Source of the DNA: Lojkania enalia
Taxonomy: Eukaryota > Ascomycota > Dothideomycetes > Pleosporales
DNA length: 64,000 nucleotides
Direction: 5' to 3'
NCBI GenBank assembly: GCA_010094045.1
Contig: ML986765.1
Location: forward strand, 1-64,000
Shown here: positions 23,571-34,448 of the stretch, one piece after another
Layout: each line of letters begins with the position of its first letter
How positions within the stretch are numbered: the stretch's first letter is position 1
Position numbers and translations under genes: made by a program
The notes under the pieces: generated by a model
Told to the model about the DNA's origin: nothing
Seen by the model: the letters and a program-made list of their open reading frames with translations, nothing else
Databases searched by the model: none

Positions 23571-23718
23571 GTCACATGTTTCTACTATCCTATTATAGTT
23601 GGTCTATTTTTCAGGCCTATATAGTCTCGCCATAGCCAGCTTCTGCCGAAGCAGGCCACTTAACCTCCTTCAATACATCAATATTTGCCTCAGCAATTGA
23701 TGCTCCCTGGTACGCGAC
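23571..23718 (+). repeat. Dispersed 148-bp unit, copy 2
   Basis: Same unit as at 10292-10438 and 45561-45704, with identical ends GTCACATG and TACGCGAC. ACTTTC directly follows it on the right (23719-23724) and also occurs on the left one base before it (23564-23569), a possible target-site duplication. On the minus strand it reads VAYQGASIAEANIDVL then KEVKWP and a stop after ETI, so the frame is still open. No chitin-binding gene adjoins this copy. Confidence 0.85.
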
Positions 23719-24072
23719 ACTTTCTAGTGGCAACCTTCTAATCTTGTATCTTTATTCCTATCTTCAATCATCCATCTTCGTCACGTATATGATATAACCA
23801 CAGAGTCTAGCGATGCAGATGATGAGCTATTTTGAAATTCCACCGTTCCATCTCGAGGTACGACTCTAGAGGGGAAAAGGGTGCGGGGCTGAAGAACAAG
23901 TGGAGATTGAAGGTGTTGATTCCTAGTTATGCGACCAGAAAAGTTTGGACTTATATTCGGGTTCGTCTGCGGGATTAATGTAGCCACTTTCCTTAAAACA
24001 GCAGAAGATATGGAGAAAGTGACCGAAAATTCTTTCAAGATCTGGCTATCCATAAAACCACGATTCCGAAAA
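23719..24072. other. Intergenic, no supported gene
   Basis: Short minus-strand frame 23781-24053 overlaps the flank of the LTR-like repeat and lacks features. Confidence 0.4.
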
Positions 24073-24280
24073 TGTCATGGGGATTTTGGCAAGTCTACCG
24101 AGCTGTATCAGATATCGTCGTACGATATCACGGTCGATATCACGCTGGATATCACGCTGGATATCAGCTGATATACCCCTTTTCCATGTACATAAATATG
24201 GCCCGCTGGCCACCTTCAATCAATCAGTCCAGTTCCTCATCTCCCTCCCTAAGACAAGATTTGCCTCTCACCACAGAACA
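24073..24280 (+). repeat. LTR-like repeat, better-preserved copy B (solo LTR)
   Basis: Matches 174-383 along its whole length. It begins TGTC and ends AACA and has three to four GATATC-containing units in tandem (about 24112-24170). No gypsy coding sequence adjoins it, so it looks like a solo LTR. Immediate flanks show no clear 5-bp target-site duplication, so exact ends are uncertain by a few bases. Confidence 0.7.
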
Positions 24281-24920
24281 TATAGCAGAGTTTTGAGGAG
24301 AGGGGTTGGTTCAACGTGGATTGACAAGGGGCGGTCACACTTGTACCTGCGCTTCGAATGTTGTACGATAGCGGGGTTCAAGGGGAAAAAAAAAAAAAAT
24401 TACCTACTACGTAGCTATTTTGGTAACCTTCGAATGAATCTCTCCGAGGCCATTTGGGAAGCTATAAGGAAAGTAACAGGAAGCAGATATGACACTTAGG
24501 TGACCATCTAACAGCGTGAGCAACCATGAAGGTTGAATAGTTCAATACGGATGTTTAGTGGCCTTGTAAAGCATACGTTCAAAAAACACGATGGTGGGAT
24601 GAGTAGGATTAAGATGTGGAACCGACCAAATACCTCCTTCGATGTTCGAAGGTTTGACATCAGATTGTTCCCCGGATTTGAGCTCGTACCCTTCCGACTT
24701 ATAGAAGACCACATTACATCCACGGTACTTATATGGCTTATATCTATCACCAGACTACCACTCGTACAAGGTTAAATTGGGAATATGGAGTAACTGATGG
24801 GGAAGATCCATCCTGATATATAGAGTAATAGCCTTTATGAAGTCACCCCTTTACATTTTATAGTTTTAGGCTCGAAAACAAATATAGGCATGCTTACGCC
24901 TGTACGGCATCACTCGACAT
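24281..24920. other. Intergenic, no supported gene
   Basis: A poly-A run at about 24386-24400 and overlapping 80-codon frames on both strands at 24508-24775 without features. The right end is the 3' flank of the SDR gene. Confidence 0.45.
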
Positions 24921-25685
24921 TCATCCACTGAACTCCGCACAAGCCTTCAGCAACTTTTCCTGAAGCCCCTGATTCTCGCACTCACTAATCTCCCCACCCA
25001 TCTTCTTCCACGGCCTAAAATACTTCCCGCTAACCTTCGCTCCCTCCTCTTCTCCTTCAGCAAGTATAACATACGTCTGAATGGCTGCCTCCGGATCACC
25101 TGGTGCACTTGCTCCTCCCATTTTCGTCGCAACCCACCCCGGATCCAGTGCATTGACATAGCAATCCGGCCACCTCTTCGCAAACGCCTTCGCAAAAAGC
25201 ACATTGTGAAACTTGCTTTCACAATAAGCAGTTAAATCGTTCCATTTTGCTTCCCCACGCTGCTGCCAGAACGGGTCGGATAGCGACGTCGCGCCCGAAG
25301 CATGCATCTGGCTACTCAAAAAGACAAGTCTCTTTGGCCTATTTACCAAAGTCGTGAGTACATATGGGGCTACCGTATTTACGGCCGCTAGCGCTGGAAT
25401 ACCCTCAGGAGTCTTGTTGAAGCCTCCGCGATAAAGCCCCGCATTGTGGATTATGCAGTCATATGGTTGCTGGGCGTTGATCTGTTCTGCAAGATGCTTG
25501 ATTGCAGAAAGAGAGGACAGGTCCCCTATTAAGACATTCTCAGCGCCTGGTGCTGCGGACGAGGCATCTTTGGCGCGGGTGTCGTTGCGCGCATGAAGGG
25601 TAACACTGTGGCCATGTTCGATAAGACGTTTTGCAGCTAGCAGCCCCAAGCCGTCAGATGAGCCCGTTATTAAGATGCGTGCCAT
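24921..25685 (-). CDS. Short-chain dehydrogenase/reductase (SDR)
   Basis: Single-exon gene of 254 residues, the usual SDR length. The N terminus MARILITGSSDGLG carries the TGxxxGxG nucleotide-binding motif (residues 7-14); the NAG structural motif is at 81-83, catalytic Ser in FLSSQ (124-125), and the YxxxK pair in YCESK (Tyr154, Lys158). The segment DPGWVATKMGG corresponds to the conserved PG-T cofactor loop. The basic residues after strand 2 (HARNDTR) suggest preference for NADP(H). The substrate is unknown. This is an intact, ordinary-composition gene surrounded by eroded sequence, so it has either been maintained by selection or arrived recently. Fungal enzymes of this kind often take part in secondary metabolism or detoxification. 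Confidence 0.92.
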   Translation of the reverse strand: MARILITGSSDGLGLLAAKRLIEHGHSVTLHARNDTRAKDASSAAPGAENVLIGDLSSLSAIKHLAEQINAQQPYDCIIHNAGLYRGGFNKTPEGIPALAAVNTVAPYVLTTLVNRPKRLVFLSSQMHASGATSLSDPFWQQRGEAKWNDLTAYCESKFHNVLFAKAFAKRWPDCYVNALDPGWVATKMGGASAPGDPEAAIQTYVILAEGEEEGAKVSGKYFRPWKKMGGEISECENQGLQEKLLKACAEFSG

Positions 25686-26349
25686 ATTTGCGAAAACCTA
25701 TGTCTCCAAAAGATGTGATGGTAGAGGATTCGTGTCAGATTTAGTAGACTTTGGGTGTCTGGAATGTATTGCGTCAAGAGTGGAGATAGCGGCGTTTGCG
25801 GTTATCTCCGAAGAATGCCCCGTTTCCACGCTTCAATGCGGATGGAGTCTGTTTTGAGAAGTATATTATGATTCTTTCCGTTGGAAGTCTCTATTATCAT
25901 GATCGTATTAAAAGGAGGGCCATTCATGGTGGATGAAGCATCATCTACTGACACAAGCTTGTCCGAGTAACCATAAGTCCACTATATTCTTGTGGTTAAC
26001 ATAAAGAGGTGACAGGGGGGTTTTTTTTCTTAGTACATCTGCTCGGCAATGAGAGACTTGAGTAGTTGAAGGACACTGCAATGATTTAACCCCGATGTCA
26101 TAAGGCGAGCGGCTAGCATATAAGATTGATAGTCGAAACTTCGCCGTCTCTCACTATGCATCGGATAATCAAGATCTCGATGCCCCTTGCTCCCAAAGAT
26201 CTGAGGAACCACCCCTAATTCAGATTAATACCATTCCGCAGTAACTCTCAAATATTAGACTATTCGAGCAATAACTGTAGGATTGCACCTCAGTGACACC
26301 AGAGTAAAACTTTCCAGATTATTTGATTCATTCTCTATTTCTTGCTTCC
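25686..26349. other. Intergenic, no supported gene
   Basis: Holds the SDR promoter. A run of GT-rich homopolymers occurs at about 26018-26031. No coding feature supported. Confidence 0.45.
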
Positions 26350-27283
26350 TTACATATTGACTACCCTACATCTCCATTGTTCCGCGAGGGGCGGTCCGAT
26401 ACAGCAGATCCAATGATAGCCAGGAAATTAGATCACTACGACCGTGCATCTAAATGAACGAGCGGGATCAAGACTACCGCCAGAGTAGTATGCGCCTAAA
26501 CGTAGAGTCAGCTAAGTTGAATATGCGTAGCGTAAATAGGCATCCACAGGAACAAGTGAGAGTAAAATGGTAGGTAAGAAACGTGCCAGCCACTATCGCA
26601 GCAAAAAGCGCCAATCCAGTTCCAGTCGGTGCGAGAAAGGTATCTCTACTCCTGTTCGCCGCAAGCATTAGCACAGCAATTACCAGGCCAACCGTCATAA
26701 ACATCTCGACGAACAGGCCCGAGGCAATACTCACACCAGAAGCGAGGGTCCCATTTGTCAGGCCAATACTTTCAAGGATCATAGCTAACGCTAGCCCACC
26801 TGTACACATCGATGTGAGCAATTACTTTGAGAACAGGAAAGCTCCTCGCATCTAGTGGAGCGTTCTGCCGAGACGCATGCCGAAGGTTACCTCTACATTT
26901 CGCTGTCAGCCCTTATCTCTCAACCATACATTCGTTTGAGGAGCAAAGGAGCTAATGCGAAATAGGCGTCTGCATACTATGGGATTAAACAAACTCCCGC
27001 TACTTCTATAAAAGATCCATCCATTCACTCACAAACTAAGCCAATATATCAAGGCTGCAAAAGCACTTTGCTAGGAACTCGTGCTACCATTCTCTAATGA
27101 TGCTTCGGAGGCGTGGTCTGCACCATTAAGTTCCCCGCATAAGAAAAGTAGAGGAAGAACGTCCCGACAAACTCTCCAGGGACACCGAAGAGGTGTCTTT
27201 AGATTGATGAGAAGTGTCCCAGGTCTCTTTAGGAGAAAAGAGGTGAGCATACTTGTCGAAAGGGGTTGGGCTAGTGGTGACAT
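26350..27283 (-). pseudogene. Aquaporin/MIP-family pseudogene
   Basis: Minus-strand fragments in several frames reconstruct the order of an aquaporin: GVPGEFVGT-like first helix near 27190-27150 with YAGNLMVQTTPP after it; FYRSSGSLFNPIV near 27000, equivalent to the first NPA box with Ala changed to Ile; the open frame 26821-26474 with TGGLALAMILESIG, ASGLFVEMFMTVGL and RDTFLAPTGTGLALF; then YYSGGSLDPARSF near 26490-26455, the second box with Asn changed to Asp; and HWICCIGPPL at the end. Stops and frameshifts separate these pieces and both pore motifs are altered, so no functional channel can be made. Boundaries are approximate. Confidence 0.75.
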
Positions 27284-27993
27284 TTGCGTATAATACGCCT
27301 AGAGAGCCTTTACGAAAATATGGCAATCTGAATACGTACAGTTGTCCACGAGCAGTAGCACTTGATGCCCGCGTTTGTCGCGCTATTCGTGGGTGCATCG
27401 AGGCACGGCATCGCGATCGCGTTCTCAGCAACAAAGACGCCAATACCAACGAGAGAATATAGGAAGCTTGACCGGGAAATACGGATTGAACGCTAAATTA
27501 TAGTAAGAACGTATTTTTTTTGCACAACTCTCCAGTTCTGTACAGAAAAATATGATGCTTCTACCATACGAAATGTGAATATCACGGTCAATGGCAACTG
27601 ACATATGATTGGCCAAGCGGTCCTTTGGACCCTGATGATCTCATCTAGTATAGTCTAAGGTGCGTATTGAACGAATCAAATCCCGCTTCTAAGGCGTTCC
27701 TATAGAGTAGTCCTTATAGAAAATTAATTGCTGTTAGCGGTAGAATATATTAGATTTATGAGGGCACACAAAAAAAGGGGCATGCAAATACCGTAACCTC
27801 TATCTCACGTTTATGCATTATAAGACGGCAATATCTTTCGAAACGCGAGATTTGTAATAATGCAGTACCATATCTTTCACTCATTGTGAATCGCTGATGC
27901 CCTTCAGGATCGACATATTGTTCCAATTCAAACACCTATATAAACATCTCCGCCAATGCCGCCCAATCTCACTATAACACAAATAATTTCACA
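27284..27993. other. Intergenic, no supported gene
   Basis: AT-rich with short featureless open frames. Nothing recognisable. Confidence 0.45.
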
Positions 27994-29330
27994 ATGTATA
28001 TCATTATGAATATACTACGCGCTCTCCGAATCGAGTTACTACTCGATATTTTCGAGCATTCCGGGGGCGATAATATCACAGTAGGTTGGCTCAACCAAGT
28101 GCCAAGCAAATTAGGACTTTGGTGGAACCAATTTCTTACTGTAAAATTAATTCAAGGTATTGGAATTCGAGTTTCGAAAATAATCGTTGAAATATCAGAC
28201 TTATACGTACCCTACTAGGCCGCCCGGCTCTTGTCCAAAAGATAAAAAGCTTAAAGTCATACTTTAGGGCATAAGAGATAGGGAATGAACCGGGAGGAAA
28301 AGGGTGGGCTCCCTTCATGAATCAATGCACACAGCTCGCGCCTGAGAGGTATAGAGAACCACTATTTCATCTAGTAACTCTTATTGGTCTACTCCTGTCA
28401 CTGCTACCGAATGTTGCTGACTTTGAGTTTGAATTTAACCGGGATGCTGATAGGCTCTCGCTATAGCTCCCGCCAGATTACTATGTTAGCAAATTGTTCA
28501 ATCAAGATGCTTGAATATCTTTAAAATGCTATCGTACTAATTCCTAGGAACTAAGGATGGTCTTTTATTTCCGGAATTCCCTAATATTTCGCGGATCACG
28601 AAGCTCCAAACCTACGGAAAATCAGTGTCAATACCCTCACTAGACCCCGTTAACCTAAAAGAATTAGTGCTCAACCAGCTATATTAGGAGAGCACATTGT
28701 ATGACCACTTTAAAAACCATATGTCTACACTCTATTTGTCCAATTATCCTAAATACAATTAGGATCCTGGGTTGCTTGAATCTGTCGTCTCTTTATATTA
28801 TTATATTTATAGCTGAGTCCTAAAGACAAGGTGTGGATGACGACGATTATGAGATGATGGAATTCTAGTATCTTGTAAAACATCTGGGATTTCTAAAATC
28901 CTCAAAGCACTTAATGATTGAGACACCGAAATGGAACGAATATCAGATCCAGAATTGCTTTGATAAAATGAAACCAATATAAATGCTGCGGGGCTTTGAT
29001 CGCTTAGAAAGCCTTGGGGTAAGCTAGGGGATTTTGGTAGGCTTGGAGTACCGTGAAGGGCCCATTTCTTATTGCTTACCCCTAAGTATTAAAAAATTAA
29101 TAGTCATCCGTCCGGGCAAAAAGGTGCTCAAATATCTGGGTAGCTGTGCAGAGCAATACTAAAAAGTGTTCAAATCTACGCAGCATTCGGTCGTTGCGTG
29201 GTTCACGGGTAAGCCGTTCAGCTTCGTACTTCAATGGCCACCTTTTGGGAACGATAGACAAATTGAATAAAATAGCCGTAAATACTACTACTTTCGATGT
29301 TCCTAATGCTTGAGCATCGGGATCTCCCGA
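27994..29330 (+). pseudogene. F-box/LRR-like protein relic
   Basis: The plus strand starts with an open frame at 27994-28218 (LRIELLLDIFEHSG resembles an F-box start), then continues as interrupted LRR-like pieces in shifting frames: NLKELVLNQLY near 28650, LPLSIKKLIVIRPGKKVLKYLGSCAEQY near 29075-29160 read in parts, and VNTTTFDVPNA near 29275. Such leucine/valine-spaced strings are typical of fungal F-box/LRR proteins. Many stops and frameshifts are present. The assignment rests on pattern only. Confidence 0.4.
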
Positions 29331-29952
29331 TTATGATAGGCTAGGTGAATATAAGATTACTTAGAAAAGGATCTAGAGGATATTGGTGGAACCGCCTATG
29401 ATCTAAGAAGAGAGCCTTCCGCGAACACGAAGAGGGTTTAGCTAATAAGTAAATTTATATTTGATCAAGGCTAATATAAATTCTCCCCAATAACACGATT
29501 GAATGCCACGTGAAGGGTAGTATTCATTATGAACACGACTAGATTCCACGGTAACACTTTTATTTACATGTAGAGAGGCTTATTCTTTTACTTTTGAAGT
29601 TGTTTCAAGAATAACTAATATCCCGAGAGCAAACATGCACAATGAGACGCATTATAATTCGCGTCAGCCCTCGTTATGTAAATGTTCATAGCAATGAAGC
29701 AGGAAACTAGGTCCAAGCGGCTTCTCATGGTGTCTCGTACTCACTTCGGATACGCCAATGGTTTGAGGAATTGTCTCATCAATCACTTGCTTGTTTAAGA
29801 GATTCTTGCGAATTCCTCAAGTGGGAATGACTAATGGCAGGGTAGGCGCCCAAGCGTCTATCCCCGGCTCATAGTAGTTAGAAACGGTCATTTCTTAATA
29901 CATCTCGCCGCAGCCCTTCGAAAACGCCTCACCTTTCACGAAAGAAGCCCAG
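29331..29952. other. Intergenic, no supported gene
   Basis: Nothing coding seen; the right end is the 3' flank of the membrane-anchored protein gene. Confidence 0.45.
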
Positions 29953-30885
29953 CTATCGAGTTCCTAAAGGCACTTCCTCCTTATCCTTTCCCAACTCCTC
30001 TCCATGCAATTCCCTGGGCGGTCTTTCCGCGTCTAGTTCATGCACTCTTTCGCCACTCATGTTTATAATTCCCACATCTCTTTTCTCGAGACTTTTCCTA
30101 GCCTCACGCCTCCCTGCAATAGTCTCTTCGAGTCCATCATTATCTAGAGAACGACGGTACTCATATTGCGGTAATTCCGCTTGGGGCTTTTCCGTTCTTC
30201 TTCTCCTGCGCCTGAAGAAGATGCACGCTGCTATTAGACATGTACCCAGCACTACGCCAACGCCTACACCCACTCCTACTCCAATTGCAACAGTGTTCGT
30301 GGAACCATTGTGTGACTCGGCAGTCGACGAGGTTGAGGCAGCTGCAGGGCGGTCGGATGCTGGGTTCGCTGGATCCGAAGAAATGGAGGGACGCTGCGAT
30401 ACGCTGACCGCAGTTGCAGTGACTTGCGGAGCACCCAGATCGAGCTTGCTCACTGTGCCGTTGCTACAACAGTCTTCGCTCGAACAGCAGTACTCCCCAT
30501 TCCCGCAGTAGTAAACCGCTTGGTCTCCTTGCGGCCATTCTATCGATCCTCTGGTTAGTCCTTGCTTCCGTCATAGCCAAGCCGGCGAATACAACGTACC
30601 ATTTAAGCAGAAATCCGGACAAGTCCCTTCCCCACCATTTTCATCCGTACAGCCGCCCCTCAACACGCGCCCAAAGTCTGGATACCGCGGATCCAAACAC
30701 AGTCCATTGCTCATACACTGAAATGTCTCTGCGCAACATACGCTCGCGTCTGCTGTCGCATTGCATGGAAAGTGTCCGGTAGCGGTGTCGCCGTTAGGAT
30801 AATAACACGTAGCGATCGCAAGCGCAAGTTGCGCAACAAAAGCAAGCAGCATAAATTGCCGGTTCATCGAGCCATTGCGGGCCAT
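29953..30885 (-). CDS. Secreted/membrane-anchored cysteine-rich protein with one TM helix
   Basis: Two exons, 30885-30600 and 30548-29953, giving 293 residues; the acceptor at 30549 was chosen because the alternative two bases upstream runs into a stop. An N-terminal signal peptide (MLLAFVAQLALAIA core) is followed by a Cys-rich ectodomain (CYYPNG, SVCCAETFQC, GTCPDFCLNG, YYCGNGEYCCSSEDCC) common in Pezizomycotina surface proteins. A Ser/Thr-rich spacer leads to a single helix with GVGVGVGVV, directly followed by a run of arginines as stop-transfer signal, then a charged cytosolic tail of about 90 residues. Topology is type I plasma membrane. Function unknown; a surface sensor or wall-linked role is inference. 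Met at 30867 is an alternative start. Confidence 0.8.
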
Positions 30886-32256
30886 AACAGCATATCGCAT
30901 CGAGGCAGAACGTAAGTTAAGAACAGAACCCACAGGCGTTTCTGTGAGGGAGCTCAGAGCATACGAACTCCACATAATAGTCCTCCAAGGCCCTAAACCA
31001 GAGGGGAGCACGGAGGATTATAGGATCCGTTTGGCTTGTTTCTTATGTTGGGGCGATGCGCCATGGGTTGATTGTGAGAGGTTCGCTTGCACGGATTAGG
31101 ATCAAACTGGGCTAAGCGCCAACAGGGGATCCCATGAAGGGGTTAGCATCCATACCTGATGGGGCGATATTCGTGCTAGTTCGTGCAGGAGTTCCATTTG
31201 AGTCCTAATTTCGGATGCGGTTCGTCGCGGAATCGACTTTGAACAAGGCTAGTGAAGAGGCTTAGACGGTTCTCGCCAGTCCATAGGATAGATGGGCCCC
31301 GACCAGAAAAGATGGCACCAATACTTTTTCGAAGATGTCTAAAGGCTTTGTAGGCGGTGTTCAAACCTCTTATAATATAGGCATTAGTACGGGGTCTGCG
31401 GGCCAACAACGAAGACAAGATTTCTACTAGAGTTCTTTTGCGAACAATCATTGTGGGCGTGTTCCCACTAGATATATAATCAAGAGTTTGGGAAAAGGGG
31501 GGGGGGGGAAAAAAAGAATTGGAGAGACCGCTAGTTCTTAGTGCTTACTAAGCTAGTAACTACCCCCAAGAATGTGGAGTAAGTTTCAATGTAATTGTCA
31601 AGAATCGAAGGAATATTAACATGAGCGTGATTAGATATAAAAGCCCGTCATTCTCGATTCCCTTTAGTAGATGAAGAAAGGGTGGTCCCCCCGATATGGA
31701 TCCTAGGTGAATTGCTCCTGACCATAGTATAAGTATGGAAGAATGGACCAATAATGGTTCCTATGTAATGCTCTTCACATCTGCAGGTAGGATTCCCGAA
31801 GCATGAATGTATATTACTTCATTGTTTCGGATAATTCTTGTAACGCTCTCGGATCTAACCGAATTCCTTTCTCTCATCCAATTGCAATCTAAACTGCAAA
31901 CGCACAAAATTCGCGAGCGAGCGAAGAAATGAGACATATAGAGAATTGCCGATGCCTCGGCTATGCGGCCTTTCGCCGCTGTCGCAATGCTATGATGTTT
32001 AGCAACAAGTAGTTACCATAGAGATGGAGTTAGAGCGGGGAAATAGTCTTCCAGGCGAGAGTTGTGGGGCCTACGAATAGCTGTGGGGCAAGCATCTGCT
32101 TCCCCAAACACTTGGTATGTTAACTCAAGCTTTTGCCAATCGCTTCATGCAAATCGCTTTTCGCATGGGTTCGCGAGTTCCAAATTAGATACTTCAATTT
32201 CGATACTATCAATTTCATCTGCTGAGGGTAATCAAGTCCTGAACGATCAGCACGAG
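30886..32256. other. Intergenic between 30.9 and 32.3 kb
   Basis: Promoter side of both flanking genes. A poly-G tract followed by poly-A is at about 31498-31516. A 91-codon minus frame at 31176-31451 has no recognisable feature. The plus-strand frame before 32257 is open from 32062 and might add an N-terminal extension to the transporter. Confidence 0.45.
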
Positions 32257-34140
32257 ATGGCATCAACTGTCACGATAACCGAAACACCTCTATGGGCGAA
32301 TCGAAGATGTCTAATTTTTGCCTGCATAATTTCGTCGGCAAATATGCAATATGGGTTTGATAGTGCAGCAGTGGGTGCTCTGCAAGTAAGCCTTGGGAAT
32401 CCGCAATAGTCTGGTTCAATACTTACACCACTCCTAGGCGATGCCAGGGTTTCTCAAAGTATTCGGCTACGAAGACCCAACAAGTCCCTTGGGTTATGGC
32501 ATAGACGTAAGTAAAGGGACTAAAAGGATGAACATGATAACTTACGTTTTTCAGAGCACCGTTCAACAGCTCATCACGTCTCTCCTCACACTAGGTAGTT
32601 TCGTGTCCTCTCTTTGTGCAGGCTACTTCGCATCCTTTTTTGGCCGACGAGAAGGCCTTTGGGCAGCATGTATTCTCAATGCAGTGGCTGTTGGTATTCA
32701 AATAGGCACCGATTCAGCCGGTGTACTCTATCTCGGCCGTCTTATGCTCGGGTTCGCCAATGGTTTCCTCGTCACCTTCTCTAACGTCTATACATCCGAA
32801 GTTGCTCCAGCACATCTGCGAGGTGTTATGGTGGCACTATTCGCATACTGGGTGAACATTGGATCCATTCTTGGCTCGGTGGTTGATAATTATACGAAGG
32901 ATCGCATGGATAAATTAAGCTATAGGTAGGACGCGACCTATGCCATTATGAACAAGCGATTAATATAGTCACACAGAATCCCACTCGCATGCTTGTTCAT
33001 TGTACCCACTTTCCTAGCCATTGGGCTCTTCTTTGTCCCCGAGAGCCCGCGATGGCTGCTACACAAGGGAAAAGATCAGCAAGCTAGACAATCCTTAGAG
33101 AAGTTACGCTACGGGGCTATCGAGGGTGAGGAACTAGAACTTGAGTGGACTGAGATGATTCGGGGTGTTGAAGAAGAAAAGAAAATTGCGAAGAGCACTC
33201 CATGGATGGATATGTTCAGAGGTACGATTTACCGCACGAGCACGACGAACACAACGATAGGAGAAGCTGACACCTTGTAGGACACGATCTCCGTCGCACG
33301 CTTCTATGCTACGGCATGATTGCTTGTCAGACTGCCTCCGGTGTCTGGTTTCTGATCGCCTATTCTACATACTTCTTCAGCATTGCCGGCATCACAAAGG
33401 CTTTCGAATACAGCATAATGCAAACATGTAAGGGGTCTTATAGGTATTCAATACTAAATTTATCTAACGGATTTAGGCATCGGTTTCCTCGGCGTCAATG
33501 TTGGTATGTTCGCAATGAGACATCTAGTTGGACGCCGCACTATTCTCATTATTGGAGCATTGGCATGTGGGCTTTGCGAATTAGCAACCGCAATCGCTGC
33601 TAGCGTTGACCAAACTGCTGTATCCACCGGCAAAGTCCTAGTAGGATTCACTGCGCTCTTCCAATTCTTCTACAATGGTTGCGTAGGAGCTGCTAGTTAC
33701 CCTGTTGCTACCGAAGTAGTAAGCTCGAGATTGAGAGCATGGACAGTTGGTTCTGCAACATCACTTGGCTATGTGCTTGCCTGGCTTTGTGGTTTTTGCA
33801 CTCCCTACTTCATCAACCCCGAAGATCTGAATTGGGTAAGCATTCCACATCATTTTCTCTTAGGGTTTGTTAACACCAATTGCAGGGTGCCAAATACGGC
33901 TATATTTGGGCAGGATCTAACTTTCTCTGCATTGTATTCTTCTACTTGTTCATGCCCGAAATGAAGGGAAGATCGCTCGAAGAGTTAGACGAAATATTCG
34001 AAGCTGGCACCCCTGCACGGAAATTCAAGCAGTACGAGTGCAGGATTTTCGAAGAGGCGATGCATGATATTGATGCAAAAAATATGAAAAGCGGAAAAGA
34101 AAGAGATGCAGCCGTGCACTACGAGGAATCCACGGCGTAG
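32257..34140 (+). CDS. MFS sugar transporter
   Basis: Seven exons: 32257-32385, 32438-32506, 32555-32925, 32977-33221, 33281-33427, 33477-33835 and 33886-34140, all GT-AG and in frame, giving 524 residues. Family markers: NMQYGFDSAAVGALQ in helix 1, GRREGLW after helix 2, LGRLMLGFANG in helix 4, SEVAPAHLRG, PESPRWLLHKGK after helix 6, GRRTILIIGALACG in the second half, and a C-terminal PEMKGRSLEELDEIFEAG, the fungal sugar-porter tail. Twelve helices are expected. It should import a hexose or a disaccharide such as an alpha-glucoside with protons at the plasma membrane; the substrate cannot be told. Neighbouring oxidative and hydrolytic genes fit a nutrient-acquisition context. Confidence 0.93.
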
Positions 34141-34448
34141 CGCTCTGTTGAGTCTTGTTTAATTCTCCTAGGCTTGAAGATCAACTAGCCAATACATAAA
34201 GAATAGGATTTTAGACTAGTATAAAGCTATTCCGACCCTATCAATCAATTCATCTCTCCCATTGTGGTTTGAATCGGTATCTTACTTTCGATATTCTTTC
34301 TTTGTAATCGGAAGCATAAGAATATCGCCTCATGCCAGGCCACAAACCAGATCATTTGAGATGATTGCCCATCTTTTCGCTCTCATACAGTTTATATGAG
34401 TATAGCATTAACTAAAGCTCTCAGTTTCAAAGGAAAGACTACTACTGA
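34141..34448. other. Convergent intergenic gap
   Basis: About 300 bp between the 3' ends of the transporter and the CocE-type gene. No coding feature; presumed terminators for both. Confidence 0.5.
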
